The position numbers were made by a program, and so were the translations under genes. DNA of 64,000 bases from assembly GCF_002575655.3 (NCBI RefSeq), contig NC_053036.3:155844627-155908626 (forward strand). Direction: 5' to 3'. The notes under the pieces were generated by a model. It was not told the DNA's origin. It saw only the letters and a list, made by a program, of their open reading frames with translations, and ran no database searches. Positions within the stretch are counted from its first letter, which is position 1. Every line of letters begins with the position of its first letter. The DNA is from Aegilops tauschii subsp. strangulata. Its lineage: Eukaryota; Streptophyta; Magnoliopsida; Poales; Poaceae. Below are positions 23,881 through 36,147 of the stretch, in pieces.

Positions 23881-26800
23881 ATGTTGAAAGATGTTAGTAG
23901 CAAAGATGCGGATTGGATCCGTGATCTGAGGATTATCCTCATTGCTGCACAGTGGAATTATGTCCTTGATGCACCGCTAGGTGACAGACCTATTGCAGGA
24001 GCAGATGCAGACGTTATGAACGTTTGGCTAGCTCAATATGATGACTACTTGATAGTTTAGTGCACCATGCTTAACGGCTTAGAATCGGGATTTCAAAGAC
24101 GTTTTGAACGTCATGGAGCATATGAGATGTTCCAGGAGTTGAAGTTAATATTTCAAGCAAATACCCGAGTTGAGAGATATGAAGTCTCCAACAAGTTCTA
24201 TAGCTAAAAGATGGAGGAGAATCGCTCAACTAGTGAGCATGTGCTCAGATTGTCTGGGTACTACAATCGCTTGAATCAAGTGGGAGTTAATCTTTCAGAT
24301 AAAATAGTGATTGACAGAATTCTCTAGTCACCATCACCAAGTTAATAGAACTTCATGATGAACTATAGTATGCAAGGGATGACGAAAGTAATTCCCGAGC
24401 TCTTCGTGATGCTGAAATCGACGAAGGTAGAAATCAAGAAAAACATCAAGTGTTGATGGTTGACGAGACCACTAGTTTCAAGAAAAGGGCAAAGGGAAGA
24501 AGCGGAACTTCAAAAAGAATGGCAAGCAAGTTGCTGCTCAAGTGAAGAAGCCTAAGTCTGGTCCTAAGCCTGAGACTAAGTGCTTCTACTGCAAAGGGAC
24601 TGGTCACTGGAAGCGGAACTACCCCAACTATTTGGTGGATAAGAAGGATGGCAAAGTGAACAAAGGTATATTGGATATACATGTTATTGATGTGTACTTT
24701 ACTAGTGTTTATAGCAACCCCTCGGCATTTGATACTGGTTCAGTTGCTAAAGAGTAGTAACTCGAAACGGGAGTTGCAGAATAAACATAGACTAGTAAAA
24801 GGCGAGGTGACGATGTGTGTTGGAAGTAGTTCCAAGATTGATATGATCATCATCGCACACTCCCTATACTTTCGGGATTAGTGTTGAAACTAAATAAAGT
24901 GTTATTTGGTGTTTGCGTTGAGCATGAATATGATTTGATCATGTTTATTGCAATACGGTTATTCATTTAAGTTAGAGAACAATTGTTGTTCTGTTTACAT
25001 GAATAAAAACCTTCTATGGTCATACACACCAACGAAAATGGTTTGTTGGATCTCGATCGTAGTGATACACATATTCATAATATTGAAGCCAAAAGATGCA
25101 AAGTTAATAATGATAGTGCAACTTATTTGTGGCACTGCCGTTTAGGTCATATTGGTGTAAAGCACATGAAGAAACTCCATACTGATGGGATTTTGGAATC
25201 ACTTGATTATGAATCACTTGATGCTTGCGAACCGTGCCTCATGGGCAAGATGACTAAAACGCCGTTCTCCGGAACTATGGAGAGAGCAACAGATTTGTTG
25301 GAAATCATACATACAGATGTATGTGGTCCGATGAATATTGAGGCTCGTAGCAGGTATCATTATTTTCTGACCTTCGCAGATGATTTGAGCAGATATGGGT
25401 ATATCTACTTAATGAAACAAGAGTCTGAAACATTTGAAAAGTTCATATAATTTCAGAGTGAAGCGGAAAATCATCGGAACAAGAAAATAAAGTTTCTACG
25501 ATCTGATCGTGGAGAAGAGTATTTGAGTTACGAGTTTGGCCTTCAGTTAAAACAATGTGAAATAGTTTCACTACTCACGCCACCTGGAACACCACGGTGT
25601 AATGGTGTGTCCGAACATCGTAACCGTACTTTATTAGATATGGTGCGAAATATGATGTCTCTTACCGATCTACCACTATCGTTTTGGGATTATGCATTAG
25701 AGACAGCTGCATTCACGTTAAATAGGGTACCATCTAAATCCGTTGAGACGACATCTTATGAACTGTGGTTTGGCAAGAAACCAAAGTTGTCGTTTCTTAA
25801 AGTTTGGGGTTGCGATGCTTATGTGAAAAAGTTTCATCTTGATAAGCTCAAACCCAAATCGCAGAAATGTGTCTTCATAGGATACCCAAAGGAGACAGTT
25901 GGGTACACCTTCTATCACAGATCCGAAGGCAAGACATTCGTTGCTAAGAATGGATCCTTTCTAGAGAAGGTGTTTCTCTCGAAAGAAGTGAGTGGGAGGA
26001 AAGTAGAACTTGATAAGGTAATTGTACCTGCTCCCTTATTGGAAAGTAGTTCATCACAGAAATCTGTTCCTGTGACTCCTACACCAATTAGTGAGGAAGT
26101 TAATGATGATGATCATGTAACTTCAGATTAAGTTACTACCAAACCTCGTAGGTAAACCAGAGTGAGATCCACACCAGAGTGGTACGGTAATTCTGTTCTG
26201 GAGGTCATGTTATTTGACCATGACGAACCTACGAACTATGAAGAAGCGATGGTGAGCCCAGATTCCGCAAAATGGCTTGAAGCCATGAAATCTGAGATGA
26301 GATCCATGTATGAGAACAAAGTATGGACTTTGATTGACTTGCCCAATGATCGGCGAGCCATTGAGATTAAATGGATCTTCAAGAGGAAGACGGACGCTGA
26401 TAGTAGTGTTACTATCTACAAAGCTAGAATTGTCGCAAAAGGTTTTCGACAAGTTTAAGGTGTTGACTACGATGAGAGTTTCTCACTCGTATCTATGCTT
26501 AAGTCTGTATGAATCATGTTAGCAATTGCCGCATTTTATGAAATATGGCAAATGGATAAACAAAACTGCATTCCTTAATGGATTTATTAAAGAAGAGTTG
26601 TATATGATGCAACCAGGAGGTTTTGTCAATCCTAAAAGTGCTAACAAAATATGCAAGCTCCAGCGATCCATCTATGGACTGGTGCAAGCATCTCGGAGTT
26701 GGAATATACGCTTTGATAAGTTGATCAAAGGATATAGTTTTATACAGACTTGCGGTGAAGCCTGTATTTACAAGAAAGTGAGTGGGAGCACTACATCATT

Positions 26801-27540
26801 TCTGATAAGTATATGTGAATGACATATTGTTGATCGGAAATAATGTAGAATTATTCTGCAAAGCATAAAGGAGTGTTTGAAAGGAGTTTTTCAAAGAAAG
26901 ACCTCGGTAAAGCTACTTACATATTGAGCATCAAGATCTATAGAGATAGATAAAGACGCTTGATAAGTTTTTTCAATGAGTACATACCTTAACAAGATTT
27001 TGAAGTAGTTCAAAATAGAACAGTCAAAGAAAGAGTTTCTTGCCTGTGTTACATGGTGTGAAATTGAGTAAGACTCAAAGCCCGACCACGGCAGAAGATA
27101 GAAAAAGAATGAAAGTCATTCCCTATGCCTCGGCCATAGGTTCTATAAAGTATGCCATGCTGTGTACCAGATCTATTGTATACCCTACACTGATTTTGGC
27201 AAGGGAGTACAATAGTGATCTAGGAGTAGATCACTTGACAGCGGTCAAAATTATCCTTACTGGAATAAGGATATGTTTCTCGATTATGGAAGTGACAAAA
27301 GGTTCGTCGTAAAGGGTTACGTCGATGCAAGTTTTGACACTAATCTAAATGACTCTAAGTCTCAGTCTAGATACATATTGAAAGTGGGAGCAATTAGCTA
27401 GAGTAGCTCCGTACAGAGCATTGTAGACATAGAAATTTGCAAAATACTTACGGATCTGAATGTGACAGACCCGTTGACTAAAATTATCTCACAATCAAAA
27501 CATGATCACACCTTAGTACTCTTTGGGTGTTAATCACATA
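23881..27540 (+). pseudogene. Broken copia gag-pol polyprotein
   Basis: Domains appear in copia order but with many stops and frame changes. Gag starts at ATG 23881 and is stopped at about 24058. The zinc knuckle CFYCKGTGHWKRNY (about 24572) has Tyr in place of the last Cys. A protease-like FDTGS follows near 24728. The GAG-pre-integrase and integrase lie at 25016-26131 (HCRLGH ... CEPCLMGK; IHTDVCGP, RSDRGEEY and GVSEHRNRT supply the D,D,E residues), with a stop at about 25448. Reverse transcriptase runs from about 26162 to 26880; its active site reads YVND (26812-26823) instead of YVDD and sits after a frameshift. RNase H remnants reach about 27540. None of it can make a working polyprotein. 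22607-23880 is untranslated leader. Confidence 0.9.
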
Positions 27541-27697
27541 GCGATGTGAACTAGATTATTGACTCTAGTAAACCCTTTGGGTGTTGGTCACATGACGATG
27601 TGAACTATGGGTGTTAATCACATGGTGATGTGAACTATTGATGTTAAATCATATGGCGATGTGAACTAGATTATTGACTCTAGTGCAAGTGGGAGAC

Positions 27698-29423
27698 TGA
27701 AGGAAATATGCCCTAGAGGCAATAATAAAGTTATTATTTATTTCCTTATATCATGATAAATGTTTATTATTCATGCTAGAATTGTATTAACCGGAAACAT
27801 GATACATGTGTGAATACATAGACAAACAGAGTGTCACTAGTATGCCTCTACTTGACTAGCTCGTTGATGAAAGATGGTTATGTTTCCTAACCATAGACAT
27901 GAGTTGTCATTTGATTAACGGGATCACATCATTAGGAGAATGATGTGATTGACTTGACCCATTCCGTTAGCTTAGCACTCGATCGTTTAGTATGTTGCTA
28001 TTGCTTTCTTCATGACTTATACATGTTCCTATGACTATGAGATTATGCAAATCCCGTTTACCGGAGGAACACTTTGTGTGCTACCAAACGTCACAACGTA
28101 AATGGGTGATTATAAAGGTGCTCTACAGGTGTCTCCAAAGGTACTTGTTGGGTTGGCATATTTCGAGATTAGGATTTGTCACTCCGATTGTCGGAGAGGT
28201 ATCTCTGGGCCCACTCAGTAATGCACATCACTATAAGCCTTGCAAGCATTGTAACTAATGAGTTAGTTGTGGGATGATGTATTACGGAACGAGTAAAGAG
28301 ACTTGCCGGTAACGAGATTGAACTAGGTATTGAGATATCGACGATCGAATCTCGGGCAAGTAACATACCGATGACAAAGGGAACAATGTATGTTGTTATG
28401 CGGTTTGACCGATAAAGATCTTCGTAGAATATGTGGGAACCAATATGAGCATCCAGGTTCCGCTATTGGTTATTGACCGGAGAGGTGTCTCGGTCATGTC
28501 TACATAGTTCTCGAACCCGTAGGGTCCGCACGCTTAACGTTACGATGACGGTTATATTACGAGTTTATGTGTTTTGATGTACCGAAGGAGTTCGGAGTCC
28601 CGGATGAGATCGGGGACATGACGAGGAGTCTCGAAATGGCCGAGACGTAAAGATCGATATATTGGACGACTATATTCGGACTTCGTAAAGGTTCCGAGTG
28701 ATTCGGGTATTTTTCGGAGTACCGGAGAGTTACGGGAATTCGTATTGGGCCTTAATGGGCCATACGGGAAAGGAGAGAAAGGCCTCAAAAGGTGGCTGCG
28801 CCCCTCCCCATGATCTGGTCCGAATTGGACTAGGGAAGGGGGGCACCCCCTTCTTTTCTTCTCCTTTTCCCTTCCCCTTTTCCTATTCCATGTGGGAGGA
28901 GGAATCCTACTAGGACTAGGGAGTCCTAGTAGGACTCCACCCTTCTGGCGTGCCCCAGGTGCTGGCCGGCCTCCCCTCCTCCATCCTTTATATACGGGGG
29001 CAGGGGGGCACCCCATAGACACAACAATTGATCTATTGATCTCTTAGCCGTGTGTGGTGTCCCCCTCTACCATATTACACCTCGATAATATCGTAGCGGT
29101 GCTTAGGCGAAGCCCTGCGTCGGTAGAACATCATCATCGTCACCACGCCGTCGTGCTGACGAAACTCTCCCTCAACACTCGGCTGGATCGGAGTTCGAGG
29201 GACGTCATCGAGCTGAACGTGTGCTGAACTCGGAGGTGCTGTGCGTTCGGTACTTGATCGGTCGGATCGTGAAGACGTACGACTACATCAACCGCGTTGT
29301 GTTAACGCTTCCGCTTTCGGCCTACGAGGGTACGTGGACAACACTCTCCCCTCTCGTTGCTATGCATCACCATGATCTTGCGTGTGCGTAGGAATTTTTT
29401 TGAAATTACTACGTTCCCCAACA
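27698..29423 (+). repeat. 3' LTR of the complete copia element
   Basis: Same length as the 5' LTR, with about 14 single-base differences seen by eye (for example at 28050, 28157, 28269, 28387 and 28548-28560). Confidence 0.93.
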
Positions 29424-29771
29424 GAAAGCAATAGCAATAAAACTGAACGATCATTATGCTAAGCTAACGAATGGTTGTTGTCCATCACATAATTCTCCTA
29501 ACGATGTGATCCCGTTATCAAATGACAACTCATGTCCATGGTTAGGAAACCTTAACCATCTTTGATCAATGAGCTAGTCTAGTAGAGGCTCACTAGGGAC
29601 ACATTGTTTGTTTATGTATTCACACATGTATTAAGGTTTCCGACCAATACAATTCTAACATGAATAATAAACCTTTATCATGAATAAGGAAATATTAAAT
29701 AACAACTTTATTATTGCCTCTAGGGCATATTTCCTTCAGTCTCCCACTTGCACTAGAGTCAATAATCTAGA

Positions 29772-30897
29772 TTACATTGTAATGAATCTAACACCCATGG
29801 GGTCTTGGTGCTGATCATGTTTTGCTCGCGGAAGAGGCTTAGTCAACGGGTCTACCACATTCAGATCCGTATGTATCTTGCAAATTTCTATGTCTCCATC
29901 CTTGACTTGTTCACGAATGGAATTGAAGCATCTCTTGATGTGTTTGGTTCTCTTGTGAAACCTGGATTCCTTCGCCAAGGCAATTGCTCCATTGTTGTCA
30001 CAAAAGATTTTAATTGGACCCGATGCACTAGGTATTACACCCAGATCGGATATGAACTCTTTCATGCAGACTCCTTCATTTGCTGCTTCCGGAGCAGCTA
30101 TGTACTCCGCTTCACACGTAGATCCCGCCACGACGCTCTGCTTGGAACTGCACCAACTGACAGCTCCACCATTCAATATAAATACGTATCCGATTTGTGA
30201 CTTAGAGTCATCTGGATATGTGTCAAAGCTAGCATCGACGTAACCATTTACAATGAGCACTTTGTCACCTCCATAAACGAGAAACATATCCTTGGTCCTT
30301 TTCAGGTACTTCAGGATGTTCTTGACCGCCGTCTAGTGATCCACTCCTGGATTACGTTGGTACCTCCCTACCAGACTTATGGCAAAGCACACATCAGGTC
30401 TGGCACACAGCATAGCATACATGATAGAACCTATGGCTGAGGCATAGGGAATGACTTTCATTTTCTCTCTATCTTCTGCAGTGGTCGGACTTTGAGTCTG
30501 ACTCAACTTCGCACCTTGTAACACAGGCAAGAACTCTTTCTTTGACTGATCCATTTTGAACTTTTTCAAAACTTTGTCAAGGTATGTGCTTTGTGAAAGT
30601 CCTATTAAGTGTCTCGATCTATCTTTATATATCTTGATGCCCAATATATAAGCAGCTTCACCGATGTCTTTCATTGAAAAACTCTTATTCAAGTATCCTT
30701 TTATGCTATCCGGAAATTCTATATCATTTCCAATCAACAATATGTCATCTACATATAATATCAGAAATGCTACAGAGCTCCCACTCACTTTCTTGTAAAT
30801 ACAGGCTTCGCCGAAAGTATGTATAAAACCACATGCTTTGATCACCTCATCAAAATGTATATTCCAATTCCGAGATGCTTGCACCAATCCATAGATG
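29772..30897 (-). pseudogene. Copia reverse transcriptase/RNase H fragment of the outer element
   Basis: Reading down from 30897, the reverse transcriptase part (30333-30887) includes the intact active site LYVDDILLIGND and MKDIGEAAYILGIKI. The RNase H part (29772-30287) contains YVDASFDTYPDDSKSQ, STCEAEYIAA and FCDNNGAIALAKE. One stop (TAG at about 30333) interrupts the link. Integrase and gag are absent because a CACTA-like sequence begins at 30899. This copy keeps catalytic residues that the younger inner copy has lost. Confidence 0.85.
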
Positions 30898-32327
30898 GAT
30901 CACTGGTGCGCGTCGGTCCTAAACAGACGGTTTTTAACCCCTTTCCGCGAAGGCATTTGGAACCGTCGCCAAGTGAGTGTGGGCGATAGGGGGGGGGGTC
31001 CTTCCCACACGACCCAGAAACCGTCGGGGATAGGGCCCCTACAGTACTCCTACTCGTTTATGCTCGCATTGCCATCGCAGTCGGTATTCTGTGGTGCTAA
31101 GTTTATGATGCGCGGCCCATCACAAACGGTTCACTATTATAGAACATGTATGATGCGCGGCCCATCACAAACGGTTCACTGTTAAGAAGATTAGCTAATC
31201 GTCGTACGAGTGTCGGACAGGATTACGAAACGTCGGACCGTCGTAACATCGTCGTACACAACAACTATCGCACACGCTATTCTGTGGTGCAACGTTCGAT
31301 GCATACTTCACCAGAAACAGTTCATGGTTGCGAATCGTGTACGATAAGGCAACTAACACAAATGTTTAGTTTGCCCGCACCGTTTGTGATATTGTCTGAC
31401 ATCGCACACGCTTTGTAAACGGCAACTGTGTGCATGCTTGCACACGTTTCCTCTCTGTGAACCGTCTTAGATTATGGTGCATATCGCAAATGTTTGTGGT
31501 TTACCAACTGTGTGTGCCGTAACAACCTGGAGAGCGTAATTTCACCATAATTTAATTGCTGCCTTTTCAAATTGTACCAGATTTAAATTTGAATTTGAAT
31601 GTATGCTACAGCTTTATTCATATCCATCAAGTTCAAACAACCAATGCATTATTCGATTCATAGGTACATATGTTCAAGAATTACATAAGAACCAAATAAA
31701 GAATGATGAATCACAGTTGTATACTTTTACTATTAAAGACAGTAAAGGAAGAGGCGAAATATATTCTGGTTGCTGAACAAGGTGAAGCGGAATGCCCATA
31801 TTGTGCCCTCCTCCATGCAGAAGGCACGCACGACTCTAGTCCAATCCCTTGTGATGGCCGACCGCCCATCCTTCACGGTCTTCATGAAAACATCTAGATA
31901 ATCATTGTGTTCTGGTAGAAATACTTTAACCTTTGCATGCCCACCAATCATGTAGTTTGAGAGGTAATCTTGAGTAAACTGCTTTGGCAACCACTGCACA
32001 GGAAAAAGATTCAGACATTGTCATCTAAGACAACTCATTATGGGTAGTAAAAAGAAGGCTGCAGAGTTCTTACTTACCATCCTGCAGTTCGCTGTTGTCT
32101 TGGATAAAGTGTAAACAAATAGTTTAATTGCCATCTTTGGACCCATTTTACTAACAATCTTCATCAGCTTCCTCACTTGATGTTGGTTCATCGATATCTC
32201 ATTGCCCCATACGCGGAAAGGGTCGAAGCGCGGATCTTTACCAATGACATATGTACCTAAAAGCACCAAGTTAATATTAGAAGCTAAACAACAATTGCAT
32301 AATGATGTAGTACAACACTCTTTTATA

Positions 32328-32402
32328 ATATGTCTATATACATCCGTATGTGGTAGTCCATTTGAAATCTCTAAAAAGACAAATATTTAGGAACGGAGGG
32401 AG
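32328..32402. mobile_element. Truncated Stowaway fragment
   Basis: catccgtatgtggtagtcca then gacaaatatttaggaacgga and GGGAGTA: the right half of the same MITE type as 15910-16066, followed by a second partial terminus (gggccggaaggag) near 32470. Confidence 0.6.
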
Positions 32403-32780
32403 TATCTTATAACATCCAATATACTCACATATTAGATGAATTAACATCTTATATTATGGGCCGGAAGGAGTTTAGTGCATTCTTACAAATTATCGGCTGA
32501 TTAACTGCTGCTGTATCCATGGGTTACAGTTAGTTTGAGCTAGTTCGGGCTCAAATAGCCCTAAAGTATATCTAAACATGAGGGCTAGTTTGAGCTAGTT
32601 GCATCTATAACCCACCCAAAAAAACTATCCAACCCAATTGGAGCTAGTTCTCCTAGTGCATTTATTGTCAATCTAACCCTGCCATCCAAATAACTCTTTG
32701 GATGGAGTTAGTTCACGGTTAGTCATGAGCTAGAAACTAACTCTAGCCTCTAGCTAAGTTGAGTATCCAAACCGGGCTTT

Positions 32781-32811
32781 GTTGTTGTTGTTGTTGCTGC
32801 TGCTGCTCTTC
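32781..32811. repeat. Short TTG/CTG trinucleotide microsatellite
   Basis: ttgttgttgttgttg followed by ctgctgctgctc. The surrounding 32480-33400 has no feature I can support. Confidence 0.7.
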
Positions 32812-33412
32812 TACGTATATCTAGACATCATTAGAACATTAATGTAACACTCTTCCTTGTTGCTATGTAGCCTAGGATTGCATATTTAGACATTAAGTAC
32901 AGTGCATGTTGCTATGTAGCCTGAGATATATTACATATGGCCCTAGTTAACCTAACGAAAAATGGGTTGCAGATATATTCAGTTAAAAGTCCGATTCACC
33001 AATTAGTCCCTTATCAGCCGCCGGCCTATATGGTACCAGCTACCGATATCCTGAACAGTGAGCAGATATAAGCCATGTGATGAAACTAACCTCGATGGAA
33101 AACAACAGTCGTTCCCAAAATTGTCCTATGTAGGTACATCGAGAAGCATGTTAAGCACAACAGGCTAAACATCAACCAAAATTATACATGGCAGACAAAA
33201 TAATCTCCAAAAGATAGCTTCAGTGTGCAGGTTTAAGCACGCTAGTAAAGCAAAACAAGTGGAAAGGTGTGCTAACTGCAACAGGCCTAACATTTAACAA
33301 CAAGCAAACATAGTCATTCAAACTGGTATTGTGCCGGTCTAAGGACACTGGTTATTGTTAAATAAAAATGGAAAGGCGTGTTAACTACAAGATGCAGCAA
33401 CCAAATGTAGTC

Positions 33413-33800
33413 ATTCATAGTGGTATTGTTGAAACTAGTACCGATGAAATTGAACTGCATAGTTCATACTTGCACATATAGAACATCACGTTGTGAATAA
33501 CTGGAATAAACAAGGCATACTATGAACAACCAAAGATAGCATTTGAAACTGGACATATGCTAACTACAAACAACTGAAAAATAAAAAAAACTTTAAAAGA
33601 GGCATATGCTAGCTATAACAGGCTTAACAACAAGCAAATATATGCATTCCTATCGGTATGTTTAAAACTGGATTGATGAAATGTACTGCATAGTAAATAA
33701 TTGCACATATAGAGCATCACATTGTGAACAACTGAAATAAACAAGGCATACTGCAAACAACCAGATATAGCAATTAAAACTGGACATATTCTCACTACAC
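33413..33800. repeat. Diverged ~230-bp tandem duplication
   Basis: gcacatatagaacatcac with aaacaaggcatactatgaac (33473-33530) recurs as gcacatatagagcatcac with aaacaaggcatactgcaaac (33703-33760). It ends in aactggacatatgctaacta / aactggacatattctcacta. Confidence 0.6.
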
Positions 33801-34780
33801 TACAAAAGGGACTTGACAAAACAAATCATGGGTTTCCCCTGTGAAGAGGCATGGCAAAACAAATCATGGGTTTCCTCACTTGTCACAGATGGGCTCGTTC
33901 CCGTGGGAAGAGCACGGACCCTAGATGCGCTCCATGTTGTCGCAAATGGGCTCCTTCCCGTGGGAAGAGCACGGACCCTAGATGCGCTCCATGTTGTCAC
34001 AGATAGGCTCCTTCCCCTTGGAAGAGCACGGCTGTAGGGTGCGCTCCCTGATGTCGCAGATGGGCGCTTTCCCCTTGGAAGAGCAGATGGGCTCTTTCCC
34101 CTTGGAAGAGACGGAGAGGGTGCCCTCCTCGTGGTCGCCGTCGATGAGGTATGGCTTGGAAGCTGTGGATCCCAAGCCAGCGTCGCAGAACGTGTCTTTC
34201 AGAAATGACAAAAGGGGCTTGATGGCGATGTAGAATTATGACAAAAGGGGCTTGATGGCGATGTAGAATGGCAAATTGTTGACAGCGAGCCAGAGGAGAT
34301 CAGCGGCGGGGCCATGGATGAGATCGATGGCAGTTGAACCCGAGGGGTTGCGGGTGGGCCACTTAACCTGAGACATAGCCCGCCTCAGGCCGTCGCTGTC
34401 GATGACCTCGATGTCGTAGCCGGCGGTCGAGACATGCCCACATACTCTAGCCCGCTGCTTGAGTGCCTGCCGCTAGTAATGGTCGTCAGCTTCCTCGGCG
34501 ACGTCGGGCGAAGAGACCGCTATACACCTCTTTTGGGCCAGTCGCTCCTCGAGCTCCACGGGAAGCGTAGCCGGGCTTAGGCTGCGATGCTCTGGAGTGG
34601 GGGATGGGGATGGGGATGGGGATCCGTGGGAAAGGGGGCGTTTGGCAGGCGTCATCTAAGAAACTCAGGGCGGCCTGGGTATGGAGATCGGTGGGTAAGC
34701 TGCACGGGCAAACCGGCAGATGTTTCAATGGAGGCCTTGTGGCGGCGGGGACCTTGCTAGGGTTTCGAGCGAGGGAGGGG

Positions 34781-34815
34781 GTGTGTGTGTGTGTGCGCAC
34801 GCCCGAGGAGGTTTT

Positions 34816-34847
<32 letters not shown>

Positions 34848-34858
34848 GTGTGTGTGTG
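34781..34858. repeat. GT dinucleotide microsatellite
   Basis: Interrupted (TG)n, the longest run near 34818-34858, just upstream of the minus-strand pseudogene start. Confidence 0.8.
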
Positions 34859-35395
34859 GAGGGGGGGTGCGGGGTGTTTGAGGAAATGACGCGGGTACTG
34901 AAAATTTTACTACGCGGGAGTGAAATGCAGGGCTATTGAAAATTTTGATGATAGTGCATCGCACACGGTCCGGAGATAACAACCGTGTGTTATGAAACCG
35001 AAAAACCCTCGAGGCGGGCAGATATTTTCTAGGAATGCAAGCGGGATTGGGAACAAGAAACATCGCACACGGTCCGGAGATAACAACCGTGTGTTATGAA
35101 ACAGAAAATCCCTCGAGGCGGGCAGATATTTTTGAGAGGGGGAGCCTCGTGGAGCCCAATGTACTGTGCGGATGTGTGCGTGACAGGGGCACCGGCGTGG
35201 CACATGGTTAGTTTGAGTGAACCGTGTCTGTTGCGTCATCCGACTTGACTAATGTTCATAAATTTGGCGAAAAATGACGCGGGAGAGGGTGAGAACACGA
35301 ACACACTTGCATGTGGACCAAATTTATGTATCAAAAGGGTGGTTTGATTTTCAAATACCAAATGCAACTTCGATGTGGCACCTCTCTCGCAAAGC

Positions 35396-36147
35396 GCACG
35401 GTATTGCTTGCCCCCCCACCCCCTCGTGTCGGCACAAAGGGAATCCTAAGCTATGAATGCATGCCCCCTCCCCCCAACCGAGGTTCACCTAGCAAAGTGC
35501 GAAGTAGCTAGCAGCCCCCCTCCTCCCTCGTGTCGCCACGAAGGGAATCCTAAGCTATGAATGCATGCGCCCAACCGAGGTTCATTCACCTAGCAAAGTG
35601 CGAAGTAGCTAGCAGCCCCCCTCCCTCGTGTCGGCACGAAGGGAATCCTAAGCTATGAATGCATGCCTCCCCAACCGAGGTTCATCCTAGCAAAGTGCGA
35701 AGTAGCTAGCAGCCCCCTCCCTCGTGTCGGCACGAAGGGAATCCTAAGCTATGAATGCATGCCCCCCCAACCGAGGTTCACCCTAGCAAAGTGCGAAGTA
35801 GCTAGCAGCCCCCTCCCTCGTGTCAGCACGAAGAGAATCCTAAGATATGAATGCATGCCCCCCAACCGAGGTTCACCTAGCAAAGTGCGAAGTAGCTAGC
35901 AGCGCCCCCTCCCTCGTGTCGGCACGAAGGGAATCCGAAGCTATGAATGCATGCCCCCCAACCGAGGTTCACCTAGCAAAGTGCGAAGTAGCTAGAAGCC
36001 CCCACCCCCTCGTGTCGGCACGAAGGGAATCCTAAGCTATGAATGCATGCCCCTTCCCACCCAACCGAGGTTCACCTAGCAAAGTGCGAAGTAGCTAGCA
36101 GCCCCCTCCTGTCGCCACGAAGGGAATCCTAAGCTATGAATGCATGC
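35396..36147. repeat. Satellite-like array, 8 copies of a ~96-bp unit
   Basis: The landmark ctatgaatgcatgc occurs at 35451, 35555, 35653, 35749, 35845 (as atatga), 35941, 36038 and 36134: spacings 104, 98, 96, 96, 96, 97, 96. Each unit reads aaccgaggttcacctagcaa, gtgcgaagtagctagcagcc, a C-run, ctcgtgtcggcacgaaggga, atcctaag. The part TCGTGtcggCACGA is a small inverted repeat. Variation is mostly in C-run length, so the array looks young. No coding sequence. Confidence 0.9.

Larger units (their letters stand above)
20864..29423 (+). mobile_element. Complete Angela/BARE1/WIS-type copia retrotransposon (8,560 bp)
   Basis: Two 1,726-bp LTRs (20864-22589 and 27698-29423) start TGAAGGAAATATGCCC and end TTCCCCAACA. 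The first base pair normally seen as TGTTGGAAATATG is slightly changed. Target-site duplication GAAAG lies at 20859-20863 and 29424-29428. A primer-binding region follows the 5' LTR and a polypurine tract (gtgggagac) precedes the 3' LTR. By eye I count about 14 differences between the LTRs (~0.8 %), which means recent insertion. The coding region is badly broken (see 23881-27540), so it was probably moved by proteins from another copy. Confidence 0.95.
19445..30898 (-). mobile_element. Minus-strand copia element of the Angela/BARE type, split and truncated
   Basis: On the minus strand its LTR runs from 29738 down to 19445 (about 1.73 kb once the inner insertion is removed). The start TGAAGGAAATATGCCCTAG (minus strand) matches the inner element's LTR and the purine-rich CAAGTGGGAGAC precedes it. 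The LTR is interrupted at 20863/29424 by a complete plus-strand element of the same family, and the two halves join cleanly in the motif catgaagaaag|caatagc. Its pol is preserved only from 29772 to 30898, where a CACTA-like sequence begins. The rest of the element is not in the window. Confidence 0.85.
31733..34655 (-). pseudogene. B3-like gene fragment inside the CACTA-like element
   Basis: On the minus strand a frame starts at ATG 34655 (MTPAKRPLSHG, Pro/Ser-rich) and is stopped by TAG at 34473. It continues open (RQALKQRARV ... STAIDLIHGPAADLLWLAV) to a TAA inside a 33-bp tandem duplication near 34240. It then becomes repeats of SSKGKEPICDNMERI (34130-33880), partly interrupted by stops. 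Two downstream exons follow: about 32256-32078 (WGNEISMNQHQVRKLMKIV) and 31993-31733, joined over an 84-bp GT-AG intron. The last exon (LPKQFTQDYL ... DGRSAITRDW ... EGTIWAFRFTL) has the spacing of a plant B3 DNA-binding domain. Whether all parts were one gene is inferred from order and strand. The B3 call is a pattern match only. Confidence 0.5.
30899..35240. mobile_element. CACTA-like element carrying a broken host-type gene
   Basis: The left terminus CACTGGTGCGCGTCGG abuts the interrupted copia pol. Subterminal repeats of the cgcacac / aacggtt type fill 30950-31520, including two direct copies of atgatgcgcggcccatcaca at about 31107 and 31151. Similar repeats (catcgcacacggtccggaga, twice, about 34956 and 35064) lie on the right. 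The matching right terminus was not found, so the right border is approximate and the element may be truncated by the satellite array. No transposase was recognised. Confidence 0.55.

Noticed and set aside
33796..33812. CACTACAAAAGGGACTTG as a third CACTA terminus
   Set aside because: The same position in the neighbouring tandem copy reads taactacaaacaactg, so the word can arise by simple divergence. No subterminal repeats of its own were seen.
35396..36147. CRISPR-like array of regular repeats
   Set aside because: The units are continuous 96-bp tandem copies with no unique spacers, in a plant genome.
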